From Actinomortierella ambigua (lineage: Eukaryota > Mortierellomycota > Mortierellomycetes > Mortierellales > Mortierellaceae), in the NCBI GenBank assembly GCA_016098155.1, contig JAAAJB010000541.1:1-24266 (forward strand): 24,266 nucleotides of DNA. The letters run 5' to 3'. A program made the position numbers and the translations under genes. The first letter of the stretch is position 1. The number at the start of each line of letters is the position of its first letter. Under the pieces are notes generated by a model that ran no database searches, had not been told where the DNA came from, and saw only the letters and a list, made by a program, of their open reading frames with translations. Of the stretch, positions 9,878 to 18,876 are shown piece after piece.

Positions 9878-11060
9878 GGGGGGACTAAGAGTATCAAAAA
9901 ACAGTCGCTGCAAGGTATTGTGGGGGTTCGCGGCGTACTTGTTGGTATACGAGTCAGTCTTGAACGTGGATCTTTCGGGAGGGGAGTGAGTGTGTCGGTC
10001 TTGGACATACATATCAGCGAGCTGGGATACAAAGAACCACAACGTGTAGTGTCTAGACCGTTCGTTTTTACGGCTTTGGTTCACCTGTGCACTACTAGTT
10101 TAGCGAAGAGAAGATTTTACGAGAAATGTTGTACAAGGAGATCGCAAAGGTGGTCAAACACGAAAATATCGGGGGGGGGGGAAGACACCATTCGCTCTGA
10201 ACCAAGGACACTTGTACGCACTGGATCGAGGACGCAGGAGGCCAAGAATGTTAGATGGTCAAGGGAAGTGTGCCAAATGATAAGGGGATTAGGGGGGGAT
10301 GCCTAAGGGAGCGTCGAGAATCGGAAAATATATCTTCTGCCTCGCACTTCCTCTCTCTCCCACTCTCTCTTGTGCAAGTATAGTTGGACAGCGCGAGAGA
10401 ATTCGTGATGTTGGGCAAAGGCACAGGAGGTAAGAACAAGCGATGCCGGCCATCCCACAGACAATGGGTGCGTGTCATGGGGCACGTCTTTCTGGAGTGA
10501 AGGCCCAAAGTACGTGTCAGAGTAAAGGGGTTGGCTATCAGGCTTTCCCTTTGACTGAAAGGGCTTTCTGCGAGTGAATGTTGTATGTAGCAGACTCGTA
10601 TTTTCTGGAGGATGGTGGGTGAAGAAAACTCTTGATCTGCTCTGGTGCAATAGGCACTAGGTATCCCAGGTACATGGCGGAGAAAGGTGTGTTCCCCAGC
10701 ATTAAGGTCTCTAGTGCTTTTACTATGCCATCCTATGCTGTCAGTTGCCAGGGCCTACCGGAGTTCTGCATCACTGTTACTCTGAGAATGGTAAGGCTAC
10801 TTACTGTCTTGTCGAAATTGAGTTTATCGTTTGTCGAAGGCCACGTCGTTGGGGAACAGCAGGTGCTGAGAGATGGCCGTTGGTGTTGGTTTTGATTTTG
10901 ATTTTCGTCTGAAAGAGAGGCCGCTGGCTGGAGAAGGTTCCGGAAGGGACCGAAAAAGCCCCATCGTGGCCATAAGGTGGCATCTTTATGATAGTGCCTC
11001 CTTTATAACACACACGCTGAGATCTCGTTTGACTCTTTTGCGGCAAGTGCACAAAATCAG
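9878..11060. repeat. segmental duplication, left copy (A)
   Basis: This segment aligns in the same orientation, with gaps, to 12785-14232. Clear shared blocks include CAGTCGCTGCAAGGTAT (9902 versus 12803), GTGTGTCGGT (9989 versus 13083), ACCATTCGCT (10188 versus 13402), GAGGCCAAGAATGTT (10239 versus 13477), CAGACTCGTATTTTCTGGAG (10591 versus 13805) and GGTATCCCAGGTA (10660 versus 13869). The right copy is the 5' flank plus signal-peptide start of the cysteine-rich gene. In copy A the matching minus-strand codons read QYLAATVF and then a stop, so this is the upstream region and a stub of a lost sister gene. No conserved frame runs through the rest. Confidence 0.82.
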
Positions 11061-11347
11061 GTGCTCCTAAGAATGCCCAAAAACCATCTCCAGTCGGGTC
11101 GGGCCGAAAAAAGCTATGTTAAAGTAGCTTCGCTCTCCCCTCCTATGTAGAGTTTTCCTTGTCCAACAATCCCTCCCTTTTTCATGAGTTCCTCAGCCAC
11201 CTCTCCTTCCCGCCTCCACACCTATCTCTGTTCGTCTCCTTCTCTCACATTCGTGCACCGTGGGCGTGATCTACTCGGGGAGATCTGCGCAGGTGCGCCG
11301 TTATTTTGTTCGGCATCCATGGAATGGCATCCAGCGAGGTTGCCAAG
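11061..11347. other. spacer after duplication copy A
   Basis: No gene was recognised. A 75-codon plus frame at 11184-11411 has no family motif and overlaps the antisense 130-codon frame. The sequence no longer aligns with the region beyond copy B except for a weak CT-rich similarity. Confidence 0.4.
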
Positions 11348-11740
11348 CTATTGTTCGTATCTAAGCAAAGTGTGGACAAGTGCACTGTCCAGTGGTGGAT
11401 ACGACGAGTGAACTCCAAGGAGTGTTACTTCGAAATGAGGAAGGTCACTTGCAAGTAGAGGAGAGAGAACGAAAACATGCATGTCGAAATGTGAGTCGCT
11501 GTTCCTGGTGTTGATGAGGATGGTGTAGGTCGATGGAAGCACAGGCTCAGTAAGTGTAGATTCAGACCCCGAGGCTTGCGAGGGTTGGAGGGACATCTTG
11601 GCCTGGCTCCCACCGATAAACGAGTTTCCCTGGGAAGATGAGAACCTGCGATAGCGGGTCTCGTAGTCAGAAGGTGTAAACAAGTTCATACTGGTAAAAG
11701 AGGTAAGAGAGGTAAGACCAAGTATTTGACCATAAGACAA
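11348..11740 (-). CDS. hypothetical 130-codon frame, uncertain
   Basis: This is an open minus-strand frame just downstream of the cysteine-rich gene and on the same strand. Its product is Ser/Thr/Leu-rich with no signal peptide, zinc motif or repeat that I recognise. A possible acceptor (TTTTACCAG near 11692) would cut off the first residues, so the true start is unclear. It could be a small gene, the last exon of a lost gene or chance. It is listed because nothing else explains this stretch; I assign no function. Confidence 0.2.
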   Translation of the reverse strand: MSYGQILGLTSLTSFTSMNLFTPSDYETRYRRFSSSQGNSFIGGSQAKMSLQPSQASGSESTLTEPVLPSTYTILINTRNSDSHFDMHVFVLSPLLASDLPHFEVTLLGVHSSYPPLDSALVHTLLRYEQ

Positions 11741-11835
11741 CTTGCAGTGGATTATATTGTGAGGAGTAATAAATCAGCAATCGCAACGAACAGCTCGGGT
11801 TCATGGAGAGAATGAAAAAGTAGGGCACTAAAACA

Positions 11836-12840
11836 CTAAAAACAACTTCGGTTGTACCTTCGACAGATACACAGAGCGCCCTTCGGTAGGGTATCTTTGA
11901 ATGCTGGTTGGCATCTCCAGTCGCTCCACTCCAAACATTTCCGGTTGAACACGCAGTCCCCATATCTTCTTTGGCCATCGAAAATTCTGCAGTCGCTCGT
12001 TTTCTTACAAGGAAACCATGAGGCCCCCTCACACAGGTTGATGCAACACTGTGGTAAGTTGGAACATCGTCTGTTGACTCGGCACTTCTCGTCTTTTGTC
12101 AGCTTGTCCCACCCTGCGGGGTACACAGTGTTGTCATTCACAGAGTCGTCCAAAGGCTCAACGAAATCGCCTTCTTCTAGGTAAGGTCGGTCAAGGTCAG
12201 GTTCTTCAAGGTCACGTTGGTCAAGGTCGGGTTGGTGAAGGTCAGGTCGGTCAAGGTCAGGTCGGTCAAGGTCAATTTCGTAAATGTCATAATCTTTTAG
12301 GTCAGATCCTTCAAGGTCTGATCCGTCAAGGTCAGGTCGGTCAAGGGAAGGTCGGCCATGGTCAGGTCGGGTGGGACACGCGATCACGCCAAGGTCAGCC
12401 TTTCTGCCAGCGCAATCTCCATGCTCTTCGTCGCCACTAGTGACACCAAACGTCTTATCGAAAGTTTTGCAGTCGTTTTCATCCTGACAGGAAAACCAAT
12501 CGGCCCTCTCACACAATTTGATGCAACACTGTGGTGAGTCTGAACATCGTCTCTCGACTCGGCACTTCTCGCCTTTTGTCAGCTTGTCCCACCATGCGGG
12601 GTATACAGTGTTGTCACCCATAGAGTCGTCCGGGGATCCATCCATAGAGCCGTCCGGGGATTCATCAATAGAGCCGTCCAGGGATTCATCTATAGAGGCT
12701 TCCAGCCAGTTGGGACATGTGATCACGCCCACGTCAGCGCAATCTCGATGCTCTTTGTCGCCATTAGTGACACGGATGCAGAGTACACATAGTGTCAACA
12801 AGACAGTCGCTGCAAGGTATCGTGGCTGGCTTGGGGTCAT
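11836..12840 (-). CDS. secreted cysteine-rich protein with two CC-modules and repeat linkers
   Basis: This is a single frame of 334 aa. Residues 1-27 are a signal peptide (hydrophobic LAATVLLTLCVLCIRV, small residues before the cut). The mature part holds two copies of one module: D-C-A-(x)n-GVI-x-CP, a repeat linker, then NTVYPA-WDKLTK-EKCRV, and a cysteine box with the same spacing in both, C-x5-C-x5-CC-x3-C-x7-C-x5-C. Linker 1 is a four-residue repeat (S-x-D-x). Linker 2 is a five-residue repeat (DL-x-x-P/S) of about 13 units that resembles pentapeptide-repeat spacing. The protein ends with further Cys and a basic RRYNRSCF. The even cysteines and signal peptide point to a disulfide-bonded extracellular or wall protein. 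I do not recognise the family. It could be an effector or antimicrobial-type protein, but nothing proves this. Its 5' flank is duplicated at 9878-11060. Confidence 0.78.
   Translation of the reverse strand: MTPSQPRYLAATVLLTLCVLCIRVTNGDKEHRDCADVGVITCPNWLEASIDESLDGSIDESPDGSMDGSPDDSMGDNTVYPAWWDKLTKGEKCRVERRCSDSPQCCIKLCERADWFSCQDENDCKTFDKTFGVTSGDEEHGDCAGRKADLGVIACPTRPDHGRPSLDRPDLDGSDLEGSDLKDYDIYEIDLDRPDLDRPDLHQPDLDQRDLEEPDLDRPYLEEGDFVEPLDDSVNDNTVYPAGWDKLTKDEKCRVNRRCSNLPQCCINLCEGASWFPCKKTSDCRIFDGQRRYGDCVFNRKCLEWSDWRCQPAFKDTLPKGALCICRRYNRSCF
12183..12370 (-). repeat. 15-bp coding minisatellite (pentapeptide linker)
   Basis: About 12-13 degenerate copies of a 15-bp unit (plus-strand form GGTCAAGGTCAGGTC) fill the second linker of the cysteine-rich protein. 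Each unit encodes five residues of the type DRPDL. As the unit is a multiple of three, copy-number change would alter linker length without breaking the frame. Confidence 0.9.
12621..12707 (-). repeat. 24-bp coding minisatellite (octapeptide linker)
   Basis: Three near-perfect 24-bp units (12621-12644, 12645-12668, 12669-12692) and a partial fourth begin with TAGAG(T/C)CGTCC on the plus strand. On the coding strand each gives two S-x-D-x tetrapeptides of the first linker of the cysteine-rich protein. Confidence 0.9.
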
Positions 12841-14232
12841 CTCTAGTAGTCATGTGGTTCGGGGGGGGGGGAGGAAGGTCGTGGGTCCAAATGAAAAATA
12901 AATGACATGTCGATATAGAAGCTCTGCTCGGTAACGTGTTGTGTGACGTTATGCAAGCTCCATCAAGTTACCTTAAGAATGTCGGCTCAAGGGATGGAGA
13001 TGTATATGTGTGTGCAAGTTCAGCAAGATTGGCGGCGCACTTGTAGGTGTACGAGTCTTGGATCTTGCGGGATGGGGAGTAAGTGTGTCGGTATTAGACG
13101 TCGGGGCCAGGCACATTCTTTATAAATATGTGAGCGGAGCCGTAAGCGAACAATCTTGTCAATTAGGCCTGGGAGAAAGACGCATATCAACCTCCACTAT
13201 CACCTGTGCAGGAATAAAATGATGAAAATCAGGGGAGACAGACGATCAAAACAGGAGACGCCCAAGAATAGCGGCCAGCCGAAATGCAAGGAATTAAAAC
13301 GCGTTTATTGTCTCCATGTCTAGATGACTCTTTTTTTTTTTCTAGGAGTGTAGTTTTTACAGCCCGTTTCTCCATATAGGGGACCGCGAGGGTGGTCTTG
13401 AACCATTCGCTATGAATCAAGAAGAAGGACAGGGTGGGGTAAAACGACAGAAACATAGGATTGATCAAGGACAACATGAGGCCAAGAATGTTTGATGGTC
13501 AAAGCACGGGAAGGTAAGAATGCCAAGTGCTACAGGGGTCAGGAGGGATGCACCCCTCCCAAAAAAATTAAAAACCAGGAGTGTCGAAAGAATACATTCT
13601 TTGCTCCCAGACATTGCAACTAGCGCGTGATGAATCGCGTTGTGGCTAGTACGACTTGTGGCCTGGCTGAGCTTGGTGAAGAACCTCCGAGGAGGAGAGA
13701 GAGCCCAGAGGACGTGTCACACTTTGGACAGGGCCAGGGAGTTGACTACATACCAGGGCTTTCCCTTTGACTGACAGAGGTCTCTCTGCGAGCGAATGTT
13801 GTAGCAGACTCGTATTTTCTGGAGGATGGTGGCGAGGAAAGCCTTGGTCTACTCGGGTGAAATAGGCGCTGGGTATCCCAGGTATACGGCGGAGGAAGAT
13901 GTGTTCCCCGTTATTTAGGTCTGTAGTGTTTTCATGCCATCCTACATATGCCGTTAGGTATCCAAGGCTACTAATGTTTTGTCGAAAGTGCGTTTCCCGT
14001 TTATCGAAGGCCACGTCTTTGGAGAACAGCAATGGGCTGGGAGATGACCATCGATGTTGGTTTTGATTCTCTTCTGGAAGAAAAGCCGCTGGAGAAGGTC
14101 CGGGAAGGAACCGAGCAAGCCCATTTTTTTTCCATCGTGGCCATAAGATAGCATCTCTATAATAGTCCTCTTTATACGTTATGTATCTCGTTGAACTCTA
14201 ACGTATTTTTTTTTGCGTCCACAAAACTTTGT
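12785..14232. repeat. segmental duplication, right copy (B)
   Basis: This is the partner of 9878-11060. It covers the first codons and the 5' flank of the cysteine-rich gene. Relative to copy A it has extra blocks of roughly 200 bp (about 12825-13030) and 160 bp (about 13215-13380), so either these are insertions here or they were lost from A. A run of ten or more G lies near 12860. The 128-codon minus frame at 13646-14032 and the one at 10303-10650 share HHPPENTSLL, but they drift apart in frame elsewhere, so coding function is doubtful. The promoter of the cysteine-rich gene must lie in this copy. Confidence 0.82.
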
Positions 14233-14600
14233 TCCTCAAAATTATAACGAATTCCTCTCAGCCCGCCTTCTCAGTCCTTCCGTTGTTCTCGTTCTATGCA
14301 GAGATATTAGCGATAGTGTATCCCCTTGTATCAAAAGGACCGTCTGAGAAGGACTGTGGGGACGTTTGACGCAGGAGAGGCTACCTACAACAGAATGAAG
14401 CCCTCATCAAGGCTACAATGCAATAGAGCCAGATGTGAGATAAATGTTGAATTCATCGAAAAGGTACACAATGTCATGTGAGACAATCGTTTTATTTTTG
14501 TACATGATTCCCACCTGCAAAAGCTGATTGACTCTACTCCACTCAGCATTGACACCAGTACGCCCATTCAGGTTTCCAGGCGCAAAGGAAATACACGGCT
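14233..14600. other. spacer before the recombinase gene
   Basis: No gene was recognised. It should hold the promoter and left end of the Crypton-like element, if the element is mobile. I could not identify terminal repeats. Confidence 0.45.
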
Positions 14601-17600
14601 ATGGTAATGGATGGGCATTTTATCAATTGTTCATTGGTCAGCAACATGAAATGGTGATGGCGGCCCAGGATAATGCTAACAAAATCAACACCATACCCAT
14701 TTCATAGACTGAAGGGAACTACTCTGCAGCTGCCAAAGGCAAGGCCACAACAGCACAAACGAACCAGCAACAAGGAACGGGCGTGAGCACCCCACCGGCA
14801 ACATCCGCAACACGAGCAGAGTCCAGGTTGGAGACCTTCCGTGTACAGCAAAGGGCTCAGCAGGAACAGAATCTCCGAAATCGACAAAACGAGTTGACGA
14901 GCAGCCAGCTTGCTAGCGAAGCTGGCAGGAGCGTACAGGCTATCAGGAATGTACAGGCCCAGTCGACGCGGGACCAGTACAATCGGTACCATCAGAGATT
15001 CATGGTAATGGCCCTCTTTACCTTTCCCCTCTTCCAGTTCAGTATGGTCACGTCAAGGATAACGCTTATGAACAATGAGTGACGATCGAGAATGAGCGCG
15101 ACACTGAATTTCTCCTCTCCCCGACACATACACACACATTTTGGTCTATCAGCAATGGTGCGACGCCTCTGGCTACAAAGGCGATTACAACGCCACAGAG
15201 GACAAGGTGACTCGATATTTCGCCTGTTTAACTTGCGAGACGGAGGATCCTGAGAATGGTATGGACAGAAAAGAACGGGCGTATAAATGCGCAGACATGA
15301 TACATGTTCTTTTTTTCTTTTTCAGCTAATCCCTCTTCTTCATCCTCTCGTGTTTGACACGTTTTGCAATAGGTATCGTGCGGCTCAAGCCATCGCCAAC
15401 AGGCCGCGACCGCAATGCCCAAACTAAGGCACGTGTCGCGTCTTCCTATGCCAGTGATAGTATCAAAGTCGACGCACAAGGCGATGCAGAGGGCTCTATC
15501 GATGACAGCGAGGAGGAGAACGACGTCGATGAAGGGGAGAGCAACGACCGCGAGGAGCGGTGGTACTCGGCAGCGACCATCTACATACGCATCTCTGCCA
15601 TGGGCGACCTCTACCGACAACAGTGTGAAGACGAAGACAATCGGGTGATGAGCTTCGCCACAGTCCCGGCACCAAAGACGTACCTCCAGCCTATCGCAGA
15701 CGCCCATCGCAAGCGAATGGACGCCTTAAAGAGGGCTGCCGCGACGGACATGAGCTTTTCCTCCTCGTCCTTCAACTCGACCCAGAGGCCCATTGCCACG
15801 GTCCGTCAGCTGATGAAACAATTTTGGCTGCGCAATTCGGAGGGTGCTACCAGTCTTCGAAAACGCCGCATCAAGGGGCTCCGAGACCGTCTGGACTCGA
15901 GCCTTTCGTTTTTCATGTCGTGTCGGAGCGAGATCACACGCCACATCCGTCTTCCAGATCTGTTTGCCCATGACATTGAACCCAGGAGGATGGTCCACGC
16001 TGGAGAAGGCAATAATGTCAGCGACAAGGATGAGCAGTTTGTGCTAGGAGTCGTGTTGGTGATGCGACAGGGAAAGACCAACCGAGATGGCAAGATTCAG
16101 TATGGAGTCGTTGTCAGGAATAAGGATGTGGAGATGTGTCCTATTGGGGCATTAGCCTTTTACCTGCTTGAACTTTGGTCGGTAAGTCTCTCTCTCTTTC
16201 TCTTTTTTTTCAGGTCTTTTGCACTGAAAGAAGAGAGGAGAAAGTATTCATCTCCAGCTTGTATATTCCTCTCATTTGTTAGCCCAACCACAAAAAAGCT
16301 CCGGATTTGGACAATCCCAGGTGGACAGACTATTATTTGTTGGCTAGCAACAAACCAATGGATGTCCCACTGAATCACGGCTCGCAGTACCAGGCGCAGG
16401 CAGAGGCCTTACGTGAATGCAGGATTCAGGACAAGGGTCCGGTGGGCGACCGTGGGCGCGGCAAGCGCGACGTCAGGCTTGCACACATGTGCAGATCCAC
16501 GATCGAGCCTCTCTCCACCAACAGACACTTCTCCTCCTCCTCTTCCTCGTCGGCGTCGTCCAATGATTTCTCAACACAGTACTACCTCGAAGGCATAGAA
16601 TCCTCCGAGGCTCTCCGGTTAGCTGGTTTTGACCGCGACCGTCAGGAGCGCTTTTGCCTGGCGCGGAATACTGTGATACCCAGCTTAGAACTCCAGAGGC
16701 AGCTCTTCCCTTTTATCGAGAGCAGTTTCGACAACCGCTCTTGGGAACGCATCATCGAGAACATTATGCTGGATCGGGACATGTTCTTTGGACAACACGA
16801 GGCCGGCGGCGGTGAGTACAGAGGAGTGAAGGAGGTGCTCACGGATACGACGGGATTGCACACGGCGCTATCGAACAAGGACATTGCAATGAAGCGTCAT
16901 ATGAGCCTTCTCGCCCACTTGCGCAAGGTGATCCTTCAGGATGCTGCTGTCCTTCTTGCCGAGGGTGGACCGACCGCCAAACACTCTGTGTTTGACCACC
17001 CAGTCTTCTCGACGTCTGAATTCCAGCGCTTTCAGCAGGAGCTGCTGCGGCAGCGGCAGCAAAGTTTGAACAAGGCGCCTTTGTCCACCACCACCCCCAC
17101 CTCCTGCTTCTCCTCTTCCTCCTCTTTCTCCTCCTCCTCGGCCTCTTTACCATCAACATCACTACCACCGCCACAACAACAACACTCGGGTGATAGTATC
17201 CTGGTATCCTCCCTCGCGCCACTCATGAAGCTGGAACTTGGCAAGATCCACGCGAGGCTCGATACCCAAGAGGCTTCTATCCGTGACCTTCATCGAAAGT
17301 TGGACGCCGTCTTGATGGATCTAAGGGGAACGACGACGACGACGACGTCATCGTCCGAGTGGCAGGCCTCTAAGCGACGGCGCCTTGGCGACGGCACTAG
17401 CAGCACTAGCAGCCATGGTGGCGATGGAGAAAGGACCTTCGACAGGCGGGTATACCACGAGCTGGGTGCTTTACACCGGGTGATACAAACGATAGAGACG
17501 AGGATGGACTCTATGATGGCAACAGTTGGCGCTGACGAAGATGATACCGATGGTAGTGGTGGTGGTGGTGGTGGTGGTAGTGGTGGTGGCAGTGGTAGGA

Positions 17601-18331
17601 GTGGCAGTGGTGGTGGTCATGGCGCTGGAAATGGTGGCGGCAACAGATTCCATGTCGGTGGTGCGGTACACGACAGGGGGGAGATGGTTACCAGTGTCAC
17701 CTCGACTACCACTCGCGCTCGACTTGAGCCCGCAGAACGCAGTGTACAACAGCAACAAGGATCGACGTCGCGGAACTTGTCGGCCGCCGCAACAACAACA
17801 ACAATAACAACTACTATGAAAACATCGTCATCATCTACATCACCATCAACCCAATCAAGTGAGGCGCGCCACCGCATGGCATTGTCGACCATGGGTCCGA
17901 ATGACAACATCGACGCCAGGATACGCGAGGTAGCCGCGATAGTGGCGGAAGAGAGGAGAGCCAAGGGTGAAATGGAGCCGATATTGCCAACGGCGCCGGA
18001 GGGCAGGCTGATTCCTCGGCCCAACACGCTGGAGCAAATGTGGGAGGAGTGGTTCTACGGGGTGGATGGGTCGCCATCGATAGTCGCGCTGAACGAGCGT
18101 TTTGGATCGGCGTGGCGAGCAAGCAACCCCCAGCTTTACAAGTGGAAGAAGGACATTGTCCATTCTGTGCTGCAGTCCATCCCAGCGGGAACTCGGATCG
18201 ACAGGGCCGCTGTAGACAATGCACTGGCGTTGGTCAGGGGGAAAATCGATGCAGCGCGATCGATCGCCAAGTACTACAAGTCGCTTCCGAAAGGGCCTTC
18301 AAAGAAGTTTAGTAAGAGAGGGCTTGCATGA
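14601..18331 (+). CDS. Crypton-type / Ndc10-like tyrosine recombinase with GCR1_C domain
   Basis: The proposed exons are 14601-14603 (ATG only), 14708-15004, 15153-15258, 15373-16181 and 16283-18331, about 1087 aa. The last three introns are well supported by frame and domain; the ATG-only first exon is the best of weak choices, since 14708 follows an acceptor and an in-frame stop. Residues about 80-170 form the N-terminal core-binding part (TRDQYNRYHQRFM|QWCDASGY). Residues about 290-540 form the recombinase domain: an RSEITRHIRLPDLF box (R320), DRGRGKRDVRLAHM (461-474), FSTQYYLEGI with Y505/Y506, and the LAGF and LARNTVIPSLELQRQLFPFIE signature of Ndc10 domain II proteins. Ser, Thr, Gly and Gln-rich runs follow. 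GCR1_C lies at about 981-1080 (TLEQMWEEWFYG). Cryptons move by tyrosine-recombinase chemistry; host proteins with this fold (Ndc10, Gcr1) bind DNA. The HxxR box reads D-R-G-R here and a serine run sits before the nucleophile region, so activity is in doubt. Confidence 0.85.
17550..17640 (+). repeat. GGT/GGC triplet tract coding a Gly/Ser run
   Basis: A (GGT)n-type tract inside exon 5 of the recombinase encodes a flexible Gly/Ser linker between the catalytic part and GCR1_C. Similar ACG, TCC and ACA triplet tracts lie nearby (17100-17180, 17335-17350, 17795-17850), so the linker has grown by triplet expansion. Confidence 0.85.
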
Positions 18332-18876
18332 AACAAGAAGAACAAGTTTTTCTGTTTGTGAGTGAGAGCGACAGCTGCTCTCTTTTTCTCTCTGTGTGTG
18401 TGGGTATGTGGGTTATCCTTGCGGGCTGTTCGGAACCAACGAGCATCGGAGCCTCCTTCCTCCTCCCTCTCTCCCCCCCCCTCTCTCTCTCTATCCCTAG
18501 TATTGCATGTTGAGGGTTATCAGCCTCATCGTTGAACAAGAAGAAAACTACAACCCAGACGAGCACATTTAGTGAGCGGAAACCGTGCATGCGGAGGATA
18601 AGGAAAGGGGTGGGGCAGGAATGAATGAATGGGCAGTGCTGCATGCACTTTCCAGCAGGGGAAAAAATGTGACTCCCCTCTCTCCCTTTTTTGTCCCTCT
18701 CTTTCCTCCCCCCACATACATTCCACATACATCCCGCACAAATTCACAATCCCATCTCGGTAAGCCCGATTCAACCAGTCAGCCAACCATTTTCTTCATT
18801 CCCAGGCATTCCTTAACGTGAAAAGAGAAGAACGAAAACTCTACCAGCACTCTGCATACAACACTACTCTCGCTCA
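18332..18876. other. spacer between recombinase and kinase genes
   Basis: It holds the 3' end of the recombinase transcript and the pyrimidine-rich promoter and leader of the kinase gene. A C9 run at 18473-18481 is followed by CT repeats. No gene, RNA or terminal repeat was recognised. Confidence 0.5.

Noticed and set aside
9476..10306. 276-codon plus frame across the left duplication copy
   Set aside because: There is no recognisable domain, the frame crosses homopolymer G and C runs, and the matching region of copy B does not keep the frame. It is most likely chance.
12183..12370. Linker 2 as a true pentapeptide-repeat (quinolone-resistance-like) helix
   Set aside because: The five-residue period and central Leu fit, but Ala is missing at its usual position and Pro is frequent, and the DNA is a simple 15-bp minisatellite. 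A flexible acidic linker is the safer reading.
16215..16282. Alternative acceptor (TTTTTTTTCAG at 16214) for the last recombinase intron
   Set aside because: Splicing there runs into a stop after about 20 codons, whereas the acceptor at 16282 keeps the frame and leads into the conserved catalytic part.
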